Assembly: GCF_900323885.1 (NCBI RefSeq)
Contig: NZ_OOHJ01000022.1
Span: 1,488,001-1,552,000, forward strand
DNA from: [Actinomadura] parvosata subsp. kistnae
GTDB lineage: Bacteria > Actinomycetota > Actinomycetes > Streptosporangiales > Streptosporangiaceae
DNA length: 64,000 bases
Reading direction: 5' to 3'
Shown one piece after another: positions 16,906 to 24,362 of this stretch. The translations under genes and the position numbers were made by a program. The notes beneath the pieces are model-generated. The model had not been told where the DNA came from, searched no databases, and saw only the letters and a program-made list of their open reading frames with translations. Position 1 is the stretch's first letter; each line of letters starts with the position of its first letter.

Positions 16906-17339
16906 CCCAACGCCTCCAACGCCGAAACCGCTTCCATGACCCGCCGCCACGCCTCCGCCTCCGCGGCGGCGTCACCTCGATCGCGGGCATCCCACAGCGC
17001 CGCCTTCTCCCGCAGGTAGGCCAGCCTCGTCCGCTGCGCCGCGATCTCGGCCTCGACCCGCCGCGCGTGCCGCAACAGCAGGTCCCGCTGCTCGGCCGCC
17101 GCCTCCCGGCCGCGCGCCCGGTTCGCCTGGTACGTCCGCATGTCCTCGATGCTCACGCCGACCGCCCGCAGGCACGCCAGAATCTCGACCTCGCTGACGT
17201 CCTCCTCCCGGTAACGGCGATGACCACTGCGCTCGTCACGCGGAATCGGACCGATCAGCCCCACGTCCTCGTAGTACCGCAGCGTCGGCTCGCTCAGCCC
17301 GCTGCGCCGGGACACGTCCTGAATGGTGAAGGTGCTCAC
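16902..17339 (-). CDS. MerR-family regulator
   Basis: 145 aa. The N-terminal MerR DNA-binding domain is textbook (FTIQDVSRRSGLSEPTLRYYEDVGLIGP, then GHRRYREEDVSEVEIL), followed by the long dimerisation helix (residues ~80-125). The effector region is short and has no cysteine cluster, so metal sensing is unlikely. Start GTG 17339. It is co-transcribed with the epimerase (ATGA overlap). A perfect 18-bp palindrome sits 18 nt before its start. Confidence 0.85.
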   Translation of the reverse strand: MSTFTIQDVSRRSGLSEPTLRYYEDVGLIGPIPRDERSGHRRYREEDVSEVEILACLRAVGVSIEDMRTYQANRARGREAAAEQRDLLLRHARRVEAEIAAQRTRLAYLREKAALWDARDRGDAAAEAEAWRRVMEAVSALEALG

Positions 17340-17356
17340 GCACGTCAGAACACCAC

Positions 17357-17374
17357 ACTTCAAGCGCTTGAAGT
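17357..17374. promoter_or_regulatory. MerR operator candidate, 18-bp perfect palindrome
   Basis: ACTTCAAGCGCTTGAAGT is fully self-complementary and lies upstream of the MerR gene start at 17339. MerR proteins bind such palindromes between promoter elements, so self-control together with the epimerase is likely. Confidence 0.7.
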
Positions 17375-17482
17375 CAAACCCCACCACCACCCGCCCCGCG
17401 CCCCCGCCCCTCCACCAGCACACCGCCTTCGGACAGCGCACCACCCCGAACGCCGCAAACCGTCTCCGCCGGCGCAGCGCGG

Positions 17483-17616
17483 GCGACGACGCAGCGCGGG
17501 CGGCCACCCGGAGGCGAAGCGCCACAGCCCGCCGACGCCGCTGCCCGATCGCGCAGCGGCACAGCCGCCCAGCGACGCAGCCCGGGCGGCCACCCGGAGG
17601 CGAGGCGCCGCAGCCC
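17483..17616. repeat. Direct repeat (~46 bp, two copies) in a 430-bp gene-free stretch
   Basis: Between the MerR start (17339) and the esterase stop (17769) there is no convincing gene. The stretch holds two near-identical copies of a ~46-bp unit at 17483-17529 and 17571-17616, sharing GCGGCCACCCGGAGGCGA. A simple-sequence tract of GCAGCG/GGCAGT units follows at 17620-17695. The AT-rich head (17340-17380) carries the MerR promoter and palindrome. Confidence 0.6.
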
Positions 17617-17768
17617 AGCGGCGCAGCGCGACCAGCAGCAGCGCAGCGCGAGCGGCAGCGGCAGCGGCAGCGCGAGTGGCAGTGGCAGTGGGGTGGTTCA
17701 CGGCCGAGGCGGCCCCCGTAGGGCAGCGCCTCGGCGACAGGGCGGGCGGGGGAACGGCGGGGGTGGGG

Positions 17769-18665
17769 TTACTTGGCGAGGGCGTGGCGGATGGCGGTGG
17801 CGAGTTCGGCGATCTGGCGTTGGGAGATCTCCGCCGACACGATCGCCTGCGACCCGTGGAACGTCCCCGGCCACTGGTGCAGCTCGACCGACACCCCCGC
17901 CTGGAGCAGGCGCAGGGCGTATTCGATGGCCTCGTCCCTGAGCGGGTCGAACTCGGCGGTGGCGATGTAGGCGGGCGGGAGTCCCGACAGGTCCTCGGCG
18001 CGGGCGGGCGCGGCGTAGGGGGTGACGGGCTGGGAGCCCATGTAGTGCCGCCATGCGGTGGCGAACTTGTCGCGCGTCATCCAGGGCGTGTCGGTGAAGT
18101 TCCGTGCCGACCAGGTCTGCTGGCGGTCGTCGAGGCCGGGCTGGTGGAGGAGCTGGAAGCAGATCGGCGGGCCCTGCTCGTCGCGGGCGCGCAGCGTCAT
18201 GGCGGCGGCGAGGTTGGCGCCGGCGCTGTGGCCGCCGACGGCGATGCGGTCGGGGTCGATGCCGAGTTCGGCGGCGTGCTCGCTGACCCAGGTGAGCACG
18301 GTGTAGGCGTCGTCGAAGGCGGCGGGGAAGGGGTGTTCGGGTGCGAGGCGGTAGCCGACGGAGATCACGGTGGCGCCGGACAGCTCGGCGGCCCGGCTGG
18401 CCCACGGGTGCTCGGTGTCGAGGCTGCCCATGACCCAGCCGCCGCCGTGCATCCAGACGATGGCTCCTTGTGCCTGGAGGGGGCGGTAGACGCGGACCGG
18501 CACGTCGGGGTCGCCGGGGATCAGGCGGTCCTCGATCACCATGTCGGGGCTGTCGGCGGCCGGTACCGCACTGGCGAGTGCGGCGAGGCCGTCGCGGGCG
18601 GCGGCGGGGTCGCTCAGGTCGGCCGCGGGGAAGAGCGGAATGAAGGCTTCGAGTTCGGGATTCAT
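17769..18665 (-). CDS. Alpha/beta hydrolase, hormone-sensitive-lipase-type esterase
   Basis: 298 aa, cytosolic. The oxyanion-hole motif HGGGWVMGS and nucleophile elbow VGGHSAGANLAAA (Ser in GHSAG, where GDSAG is usual) mark family IV/HSL esterases. The acid is probably in TAEFDPLRDEA and the catalytic His in GTFHGS. Start ATG 18665 is preferred; MGDM at 18674 and an upstream ATG at 18749 are possible. It is divergent from a PucR-like regulator. Likely substrates are short-chain acyl esters. Specificity unknown. Confidence 0.85.
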   Translation of the reverse strand: MNPELEAFIPLFPAADLSDPAAARDGLAALASAVPAADSPDMVIEDRLIPGDPDVPVRVYRPLQAQGAIVWMHGGGWVMGSLDTEHPWASRAAELSGATVISVGYRLAPEHPFPAAFDDAYTVLTWVSEHAAELGIDPDRIAVGGHSAGANLAAAMTLRARDEQGPPICFQLLHQPGLDDRQQTWSARNFTDTPWMTRDKFATAWRHYMGSQPVTPYAAPARAEDLSGLPPAYIATAEFDPLRDEAIEYALRLLQAGVSVELHQWPGTFHGSQAIVSAEISQRQIAELATAIRHALAK

Positions 18666-18761
18666 GTCGCCCATCCTGCTGATCGCCATGTTTCCCATCA
18701 TCCGCCATCTGTCGGGCGTTCGCCCCGGTTCGCGCGCCGATCGGCGCATATGCTCGTTGTC

Positions 18762-19832
18762 ATGGAGGCGTTGGCGTTACGGCTGTCGCAGCTGGATCAG
18801 CTGGCTGAGGGTGCGATCCGGGTCGTCATGTTCTACGACACGCTGATGCGGCGGCGGGTGGACCTGCCGGGGTTGGCCCGCGCTTCGGCGGTGCTGGCGG
18901 AGTGTGTGGCCGGCGTCCGGCTGCACGGCACGGGCCAGGTGATCCGCATGGCGCCGGGCGGCACGCGGGCGCTGGACCCGGCGCTGCCGGCGTCCACGGC
19001 GACGGCGATCACGCTGGACGACGAGGAGATCGGCACGGCGTGGCTGGAGCGTCCTGGGCCGCCGGGCCCGCTCGACGAGTTGCTGCTCGACCGGCTGGCG
19101 ATCGCGGCCGCGGCCGTCGTCGAGCGGTACGGCCCGGCCCGTACCACCATGGCAGACCCGGCGCTCGTCGAGCTGGCGATCAGCGCCGAGGCCGACGAGG
19201 CGGCGCGGGCGCGGGCGCTGCGGCTGCTGGGTTTCGCGGCGGGGCTGCCCGTGCGGGTCGTCGCCGTCCGCTCGCAGCCACCTCTCGACCAGGCAGGCGC
19301 CACACGCTCGCGGCTGCCTCTCGACCAGGTCGGCGCCCTGATCTGCCCGGCCAGGCCGGTGAAGGCGGCGCCGCTCGGCGACACGGGCGTCATCCTGGCC
19401 ACCACCGTCGACCCGGCCGCGTTCCCGGCGGGCGTGCACGCCGGGATCGGCCCGGCGGGCAGCCCGCACCTGTCGTGGCGGCAGGCCCGCACCGCGCTGC
19501 GCTTCACGACCCCGCGCGAGCCCGTCGTCCGTTACGACGACCTGGGCGCGCTGGCCCTGCTGGCGGAGATCCCGCAGGACGTCGCCCAGGACAACGCCGA
19601 CGTGGCGGCCATCGCCCGCATGGCGGGCAGCCCCGAGGACCTGGAGACGCTGGACGTCTACTGCGCGACCGGCTCCCTGCGCCGCGCCGCCGACCTCCTC
19701 CACCTGCACCACAGCAGCGTCGCCCGCCGCCTGGAGCAGATCGGCAGGACGCTCGGCATCGAGCTCACCGAGCCCACCGGCCTGACGAGGATCAGGCTCG
19801 CCCTGACGGCGTGGCGGCTCCTCCAGGCGTGA
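18762..19832 (+). CDS. PucR/CdaR-like transcriptional regulator
   Basis: 356 aa. The C-terminal ~60 residues are a PucR-type helix-turn-helix (ETLDVYCATGSLRRAADLLHLHHSSVARRLEQIGRTLGI). The upstream region resembles the GGDEF-like/sensor part of this superfamily, but no PucR N-terminal purine-type domain is present. There is a tandem internal repeat (QPPLDQAGATRS / RLPLDQVGA). Start ATG 18762 is chosen; ATG 18750 is also in frame. It probably controls the divergent esterase, with which it shares a 96-bp promoter gap. Confidence 0.75.
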   Translation: MEALALRLSQLDQLAEGAIRVVMFYDTLMRRRVDLPGLARASAVLAECVAGVRLHGTGQVIRMAPGGTRALDPALPASTATAITLDDEEIGTAWLERPGPPGPLDELLLDRLAIAAAAVVERYGPARTTMADPALVELAISAEADEAARARALRLLGFAAGLPVRVVAVRSQPPLDQAGATRSRLPLDQVGALICPARPVKAAPLGDTGVILATTVDPAAFPAGVHAGIGPAGSPHLSWRQARTALRFTTPREPVVRYDDLGALALLAEIPQDVAQDNADVAAIARMAGSPEDLETLDVYCATGSLRRAADLLHLHHSSVARRLEQIGRTLGIELTEPTGLTRIRLALTAWRLLQA

Positions 19833-19860
19833 CCGTTCGGGTCTTCGGCGAGCCGGCCGC

Positions 19861-20679
19861 TCAGAGGGCGCCGAGCGTGGCGATGAGCTCGATGACGTCA
19901 TACGCGGTGGGGAAGTCGGCGGCCTCGTAGCGCAGCGTGCACCCGTCGGCGAGCTCCATCCCCGGTATCAGCAGCACCAGCTCGGTCATCCGGGGCCGGT
20001 GCACCCGCACCTCCAGCCGTACCGGACCGTCGAACCGTGGCGCGCGCACGGCGTCGCGCCCGGCGAGCGCGGCGGGGACGGCCTGTTCGATCCTGTCGCA
20101 GGCCTCCTCGGGGTGCAGCATGGCCGCCGCGCGGGCGCCCAGCGCGCGCTTGACCACGACCGCGTGCATGCCGGGCACGACCTCGGCGGCTTCCGCCGCC
20201 ACGGTGTCGTCGCCGCTCACCAGGACGGGCGGGACGCCGGCGTGGGCGGCGAGCGCGGCGTTCAGGCCCAGCTCGCCGAGGGAGCGGCCGTTGCAGCGCA
20301 CGTCGGAGACGACTCCTCCGGAGACGGTGTGGGCCAGCACCGAGCGGGCCGTGCCCGCCTTGCCGTGGTAGCCGATGAACAGGGCTGCGTCCACGCCGCC
20401 GTCCAGCCCGGCCATCATCCCGTACGGCTTGGGCGTGCCGCGCAGCAGCTCGGCGCGCCGGTCCAGCCGCTCGGGCAGGAGGTTGCGGAAGTGGGCGTGC
20501 GCCTCGGTGACCAGCACCTGGGCGCGGGGCTCGAAGGCGTGGACGCCGCGGACGGCCGCGTTGGTCTCCGCCGTGAGCAGCGCGCGGTTGCGTTCGTACT
20601 CCCCGTGGCCGGGCAGCACGTCGTCGCCGTGGACGACCCCGGCGATCCCTTCCATGTCGACCGAGACGAGCACGCGCAT
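19861..20679 (-). CDS. M55-family D-aminopeptidase (DppA-like)
   Basis: 272 aa, typical for zinc D-aminopeptidases. Ligand residues line up with the family: Asp8 and Glu10 in SVDMEGIAG, His61 in TEAHAHFRNLLPE, His105 in FIGYHGKAG, and Glu136 in SLGELGLN. These enzymes release N-terminal D-amino acids (e.g. D-Ala-D-Ala) and act as decameric ring complexes. A GGAGAGG site precedes ATG 20679. It lies 36 nt after the MDR enzyme on the same strand, probably one transcript. The H-x-H variation in TEAHAH is slightly unusual. Confidence 0.87.
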   Translation of the reverse strand: MRVLVSVDMEGIAGVVHGDDVLPGHGEYERNRALLTAETNAAVRGVHAFEPRAQVLVTEAHAHFRNLLPERLDRRAELLRGTPKPYGMMAGLDGGVDAALFIGYHGKAGTARSVLAHTVSGGVVSDVRCNGRSLGELGLNAALAAHAGVPPVLVSGDDTVAAEAAEVVPGMHAVVVKRALGARAAAMLHPEEACDRIEQAVPAALAGRDAVRAPRFDGPVRLEVRVHRPRMTELVLLIPGMELADGCTLRYEAADFPTAYDVIELIATLGAL

Positions 20680-20715
20680 CGCGATCCCACCTCTCCGGAA
20701 ACCCTGCGCCCCCGC

Positions 20716-21720
20716 TCAGGCGGGAGCGAGCTCGATGACCACCTTGCCGAACGGCGAGCCTTCGCGGTAGTGCCGGTAGGCCGCGTGCGGGTCGGTGAAG
20801 GTGCGGTCGATCACGGGCCGCAGCTCGTGGGCGGCGACGGCGGCGCACAGGCTCTCCAGCTCGGCCCGGTTGCCGACGAAGACGCGGCGCAGCGTGGCCA
20901 GGCTGGAGGCGTACGCCTCGTTGGTGATCTCCAGGCGGTCGCTCGTGGCGTCGCGGGTGATGAGGACGGCCACCTCGCCGTAGAGCGCGGCGGCCCGTAC
21001 GGACTGGTCGATGGTGGCCGGGCCGGCCGTGTCCACGACGAGGTCGGCGCCCTGCCCGCCGGTCAGCTCGCGCACCCGGCGGCCCCAGTCGGGGGTGGCC
21101 GGGTAGTCGATCACGTGGTCGGCGCCGAGGGCCTTGAGCCGGTCGGCGTGGTCCATGCGGGAGGTCGTGACGATCACCCGGCAGCCGAGGAGCCGGGCGA
21201 GCTGCACGGCGAACAGCGACACCCCGCCCGTGCCGAGCGTCACGACCGTCGCGCCGGGCAGCAGCTTCTGCCCGCCGGTCAGCGAGACCCAGGCGGTCAG
21301 CGCCGCGCACGGCAGCGTGGCCGCCTCGGCCCAGCTCAGGTGCTCCGGCACGGCCACCGCCGCCTGCTCGCCGAGCAGCGCGTACTCGGTCAGCATGCCG
21401 TCCAGGGTGCAGCCGGGCTGGTCGATCAGCTCGGGGCGGAGGCGGCCGTCGTGCCAGCGCGGCCAGTACGACCCCATCACCCGGTCCCCGACGCCGAACC
21501 TCGTCACCCCCGGCCCGGCCGCGACCACCTCTCCGGCGCCGTCGCTCAGCGGGATCACGCCCGGCCGGGCGGGCAGGGGGTAGGTGCCGTCCAGGATGAG
21601 CAGGTCGCGCTTGTTGAGCGCGGCCGCGTGCACCCGCACGAGGATCTCCCCCGGGCCCGGCTCCGGCACCGGCTCGTCCTGGAGCGCGATCTCAGGGCGT
21701 TCCACTCGATATGTACGCAT
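20716..21720 (-). CDS. Zinc-type/quinone-oxidoreductase-like MDR dehydrogenase
   Basis: 334 aa. GroES-like N-terminus (PEPGPGEILVRVHAAALNKRDLLILDG) and nucleotide-binding VVTLGTGGVSLFAVQLARLLGCRVIVT, with no structural-zinc cysteine cluster. This places it in the NADPH:quinone-reductase/zinc-binding-dehydrogenase branch rather than true zinc alcohol dehydrogenases. ATG 21720 has GGAGG eight bases upstream; a longer upstream start is less likely. Followed by the D-aminopeptidase gene. Substrate unknown. Confidence 0.83.
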   Translation of the reverse strand: MRTYRVERPEIALQDEPVPEPGPGEILVRVHAAALNKRDLLILDGTYPLPARPGVIPLSDGAGEVVAAGPGVTRFGVGDRVMGSYWPRWHDGRLRPELIDQPGCTLDGMLTEYALLGEQAAVAVPEHLSWAEAATLPCAALTAWVSLTGGQKLLPGATVVTLGTGGVSLFAVQLARLLGCRVIVTTSRMDHADRLKALGADHVIDYPATPDWGRRVRELTGGQGADLVVDTAGPATIDQSVRAAALYGEVAVLITRDATSDRLEITNEAYASSLATLRRVFVGNRAELESLCAAVAAHELRPVIDRTFTDPHAAYRHYREGSPFGKVVIELAPA

Positions 21721-21764
21721 GCGGCGATCCTCCAGAGGGGCCCGTGTTCCCGGCAATTCCCCCC

Positions 21765-21796
21765 AGGGAATGAGCAGGGAATGAGCAGGAATGACC
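21765..21796. repeat. 11-bp tandem repeat upstream of the MDR gene
   Basis: AGGGAATGAGC occurs at 21765-21775 and 21776-21786 with a partial third copy. The first copy overlaps an ATTCCC-CCCA-GGGAAT inverted repeat (21756-21771). It lies between the MDR start and the stop of the oxidoreductase upstream, so it could be promoter DNA for the MDR-dppA unit. Confidence 0.45.
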
Positions 21797-21808
21797 GGGG
21801 AGCCGGGC

Positions 21809-23008
21809 CTAGGCCACCGCCTTGACGGCCGGGGCCTGCCGGCGCGTGACGCGGCGGCGCCGGGCCGGCATCCCGTACGTCGGGTTGGTGACGCCCCAGG
21901 CGGCGCTCTTGCAGATGAGCTCCTTGTAGACGGCGGCCAGCCGGCCGGTCAGGGCCGCCGGGACGGCGCGGTCGTCGGCGGTGACGTACTGGATCAGGCC
22001 CTGCTTGCGGCCCAGCGAGATGCACTGGTTGAAGTAGCCGGGCGCACCGTGCGGCAGCTTCCCGCCGGTCAGCCGGGCCACGATCGCGTCGGCGGCGCGC
22101 TGGGCGGTCGGGATGCCCGAGGCGCACGACATCCGCAGCGGCTTGCCGCCCCGGCCCATCGCGAGGGCCGCGTCGCCGATGGCGTACACGTCGGGGTGCG
22201 AGACCGAGCGCATGGTCTCGTCGACCACGATCTGGCCGGTGGCGCCGAGCCGCAGGTCCGTCGCCTGCGCGATGGGGTGGACGGCGAAGCCGGTCGTCCA
22301 CACGGTGACGGCGGCCGGGATCGCCGTGCCGCCGGCGACGGTGATCCGGTCGGGCTCGACGGCGGTCACCTCGGTGCGCTCGTGCACGGTGATGCCGAGG
22401 TCGCGGACGACCTTCCGCAGGTGCGCGCGGCCCTTTGGGGCGAGCCAGTCGCCGAGGTCGCCGCGGGCGACGAGGGCGACGTCGAGGTCGGGGCGGGCCT
22501 CGGCGATCTCGGTCGCGGCCTCCACGCCGGTGAGCCCGCCGCCGACGACGACCACGGGCTGCCCGGCGCCGAGGCCGGCCAGGCGCTCGCGCAGGCGCAG
22601 CGCGCCGGGACGGCCGGCGATCTCGTACGCGTGCTCGGCGGTGCCGGGGACGCCCTGGGTGTTCCAGGCGCTGCCGAGGGCGTAGACGAGCGTGTCGTAG
22701 GCGAGCTCGGCGGCCGGGGCGCCGGGCCGGCTCGGGTCGGTCACGGTGACGGTCTTCCGCTCGACGTCCACGCCGGTGACCTTGCCGAGCTTGAGCTCCA
22801 CCCCCGTGCCCGCGAACATCTCGCTGAACGGCCGGGCCTTGAGGTCCTGGCCGGCCGCGACCTGGTGCATGCGGACCCGCTCGACGAAGTCGGGCTCGGC
22901 GTTGACGAGGGTGATGGCGACGTCCTCGGGGTGGAGCCGGCGGGCGAGACGGCCGGCGGCGAACGCACCGGTGTACCCGGCGCCGAGGACGACGATGCGG
23001 TGCTGCAT
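21809..23008 (-). CDS. NAD(P)/FAD-dependent oxidoreductase (NDH-2-like), ECF41 partner
   Basis: 399 aa. FAD-binding GxGxxG (IVVLGAGYTGAFAAGRLARRL) and NAD-binding VVVVGGGLTGVEAATEIAE show a two-dinucleotide-domain flavoprotein like type-II NADH dehydrogenases; the flavin-closing motif is YAIGDAALAMG. The C-terminus lacks a clear membrane anchor but ends basic (RRRRVTRRQ). It lies directly downstream of an ECF41 sigma gene. This class is known to sit beside a carboxymuconolactone decarboxylase, oxidoreductase or epimerase gene, and this fits as the oxidoreductase. A perfect CRP-type site lies 74-89 nt upstream of the start. Confidence 0.85.
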   Translation of the reverse strand: MQHRIVVLGAGYTGAFAAGRLARRLHPEDVAITLVNAEPDFVERVRMHQVAAGQDLKARPFSEMFAGTGVELKLGKVTGVDVERKTVTVTDPSRPGAPAAELAYDTLVYALGSAWNTQGVPGTAEHAYEIAGRPGALRLRERLAGLGAGQPVVVVGGGLTGVEAATEIAEARPDLDVALVARGDLGDWLAPKGRAHLRKVVRDLGITVHERTEVTAVEPDRITVAGGTAIPAAVTVWTTGFAVHPIAQATDLRLGATGQIVVDETMRSVSHPDVYAIGDAALAMGRGGKPLRMSCASGIPTAQRAADAIVARLTGGKLPHGAPGYFNQCISLGRKQGLIQYVTADDRAVPAALTGRLAAVYKELICKSAAWGVTNPTYGMPARRRRVTRRQAPAVKAVA

Positions 23009-23081
23009 TTCCGTGCTCCTGTCTTGCGGGGTGTTGTGCCCTTTGAACCGGGCAGCTCGCCGATTCCTGACAGGATCAGAA

Positions 23082-23097
23082 TGTGAAGCGCGTCACA
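23082..23097. promoter_or_regulatory. CRP/FNR-type binding site TGTGA-AGCGCG-TCACA
   Basis: A perfect consensus CRP half-site pair with six-base spacer; the palindrome extends one base each side (ATGTGA/TCACAT, 23081-23098). It lies in the 104-bp gap before the oxidoreductase gene (start 23008, minus strand), about 80 nt upstream of the start codon. Actinobacterial Crp/GlxR-type regulators use this motif. No CRP gene is in the window. Confidence 0.65.
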
Positions 23098-23112
23098 TCT
23101 CTCGCATAAGTG

Positions 23113-24057
23113 TCACAACGCCGTCAGCAGCGGTCCCCCGTGGTCGCCCGCCGCCCACTGCGCGGTCGCGCGGGCCAGCTTGTCGGGGTTGACCTGGTTG
23201 CGGAAGGCGGCGATGCCGTCGGCGGTGATCTCCAGGCACATGATGGCGACGACCCGGCCGTCCACCACGCCCACCACGGCGGGCTCGCCGTTGGCGGTCG
23301 TGAAGTAGATCTCCGGCCGGCCGCCGACCATGGCCCGCTTGGCCTCCGCGGGCTTGAACAGGCCCCGCAGGAACGTCGCGACCGCGAGCGGCCCCTCGAA
23401 CGGCTTGACCCGGGCCGGGATCTTCCCGCCGCCGTCGCCGACCGAGATGACGTCGGCGGTGAGCAGGCGTACGAGCGGCTCGGTGCGGCCACTGGTGGCG
23501 GCGGCCAGGAACTCCTCGACGATGCGCCGCGCGGTGGCCTCGTCGATCTCGGTGCGGGCCTTGCCGTCGGCCACGTGCTTCTTCGCGCGGTGGAAGAGCT
23601 GCTGGCTGGCGGCCTCGGTGATGTCGAGGATCTCGGCGATCTCGCGGTGCGGGTAGTCGAACGCCTCGCGCAGCACGTAGACCGCCCGCTCGTTCGGGGA
23701 CAGGCGCTCCATGAGGGTGAGGACCGCGTACGAGACCGACTCGCGCTGCTCGGCGGTGTCGGCGGGGCCGAGCATCGGGTCGCCCTCCAGCAGCGGCTCG
23801 GGCAGCCAGCGGCCCACGTACGTCTCGCGGCGCGCCCGTGCGGAGGTGAGCTGGTTGAGGCACAGGTTCGTGAGCACCTTGGTCAGCCACGCCTCGGGCA
23901 CCTCGACGCGATCGAGGTCGGCGGCCTGCCAGCGCAGGAACGTCTCCTGCACCGCGTCCTCGGCCTCCGAGGCCGAGCCGAGCAGGCGGTAGGCGATGGC
24001 CTCCAGCCGCGGCTTGAAGGCCACGAACCGGTCGACGTCGTTCACGGTCAAGGACAT
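23113..24057 (-). CDS. ECF41-group RNA polymerase sigma factor (SigJ-like)
   Basis: 314 aa. Sigma-2 region (FKPRLEAIAYRLLGSASEAEDAVQETFLRW) and sigma-4 region (LSPNERAVYVLREAFDYPHREIAEILDI) are followed by a SnoaL-like C-terminal extension (~residues 180-300) with the NPDKL motif that is diagnostic of ECF41. In this group the fused domain takes the place of an anti-sigma factor. I looked for the TGTCACA/CGTC promoter of this group before the downstream oxidoreductase and did not find a good match. Confidence 0.9.
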   Translation of the reverse strand: MSLTVNDVDRFVAFKPRLEAIAYRLLGSASEAEDAVQETFLRWQAADLDRVEVPEAWLTKVLTNLCLNQLTSARARRETYVGRWLPEPLLEGDPMLGPADTAEQRESVSYAVLTLMERLSPNERAVYVLREAFDYPHREIAEILDITEAASQQLFHRAKKHVADGKARTEIDEATARRIVEEFLAAATSGRTEPLVRLLTADVISVGDGGGKIPARVKPFEGPLAVATFLRGLFKPAEAKRAMVGGRPEIYFTTANGEPAVVGVVDGRVVAIMCLEITADGIAAFRNQVNPDKLARATAQWAAGDHGGPLLTAL

Positions 24058-24111
24058 GGCCCCGATCCTAAGCGGCCCGGTTCGCCCGCGTCCGCGGGGG
24101 CTGCCCCGGCG

Positions 24112-24132
24112 AAAAAGCCCGCGTCCGCGGGC
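24112..24132 (-). terminator. Rho-independent terminator after the small membrane-type protein
   Basis: On the minus strand, stem GCCCGCG-GA-CGCGGGC is followed by TTTTT (24116-24112), abutting the TAG of the 66-aa gene. A second similar hairpin (CCCGCG-TC-CGCGGG, 24085-24098) lies just beyond it, before the sigma gene. Confidence 0.75.
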
Positions 24133-24333
24133 CTACCTTCGTGCGGACGCCCGCGGGCCGCCGCCTCGGGCGGTGCGGGAGCGGTGGCCGACGTGCGCGC
24201 TCTCCCGCTCCGCCTCGTACGCGCGCCGGCGGCGCTTGCGGCGGGCCAGGAGCCAGCCGGCGGCCAGGGCGGCCAGGCCGAGCGGGGTGCCGGCCAGGCG
24301 GCGGGCCAGCAGGAGCTTGAACAGCTTCTTCAT
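24133..24333 (-). CDS. Small basic membrane-associated protein (DUF6203-like)
   Basis: 66 aa. Pattern: MKKLFKLLLARRLAGTPLG, a short hydrophobic helix (LAALAAGWLLA), then a strongly basic tail (RRKRRRR) and Ser/Arg-rich end. It resembles short actinobacterial proteins annotated DUF6203; that link is from memory. The dedicated terminator immediately after its stop supports a real gene. It lies just downstream of the PASTA kinase (24363) on the same strand, 29 nt away, and may be co-transcribed with it. Confidence 0.6.
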   Translation of the reverse strand: MKKLFKLLLARRLAGTPLGLAALAAGWLLARRKRRRRAYEAERESAHVGHRSRTARGGGPRASARR

Positions 24334-24362
24334 GGGGACGCCTCTGCCCGCGTTCGCCCGGG

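Noticed and set aside
17440..17700. A gene in the 17340-17768 gap
   Set aside because: Frames there are Arg/Ala/Gln simple-sequence; no motif, ribosome site or homologous text; the 46-bp direct repeat explains the openness.
23009..23112. ECF41-type promoter (TGTCACA / CGTC) before the oxidoreductase
   Set aside because: A TGTCACA occurs at 23108-23114 but on the wrong strand for the gene and without a matching -10.
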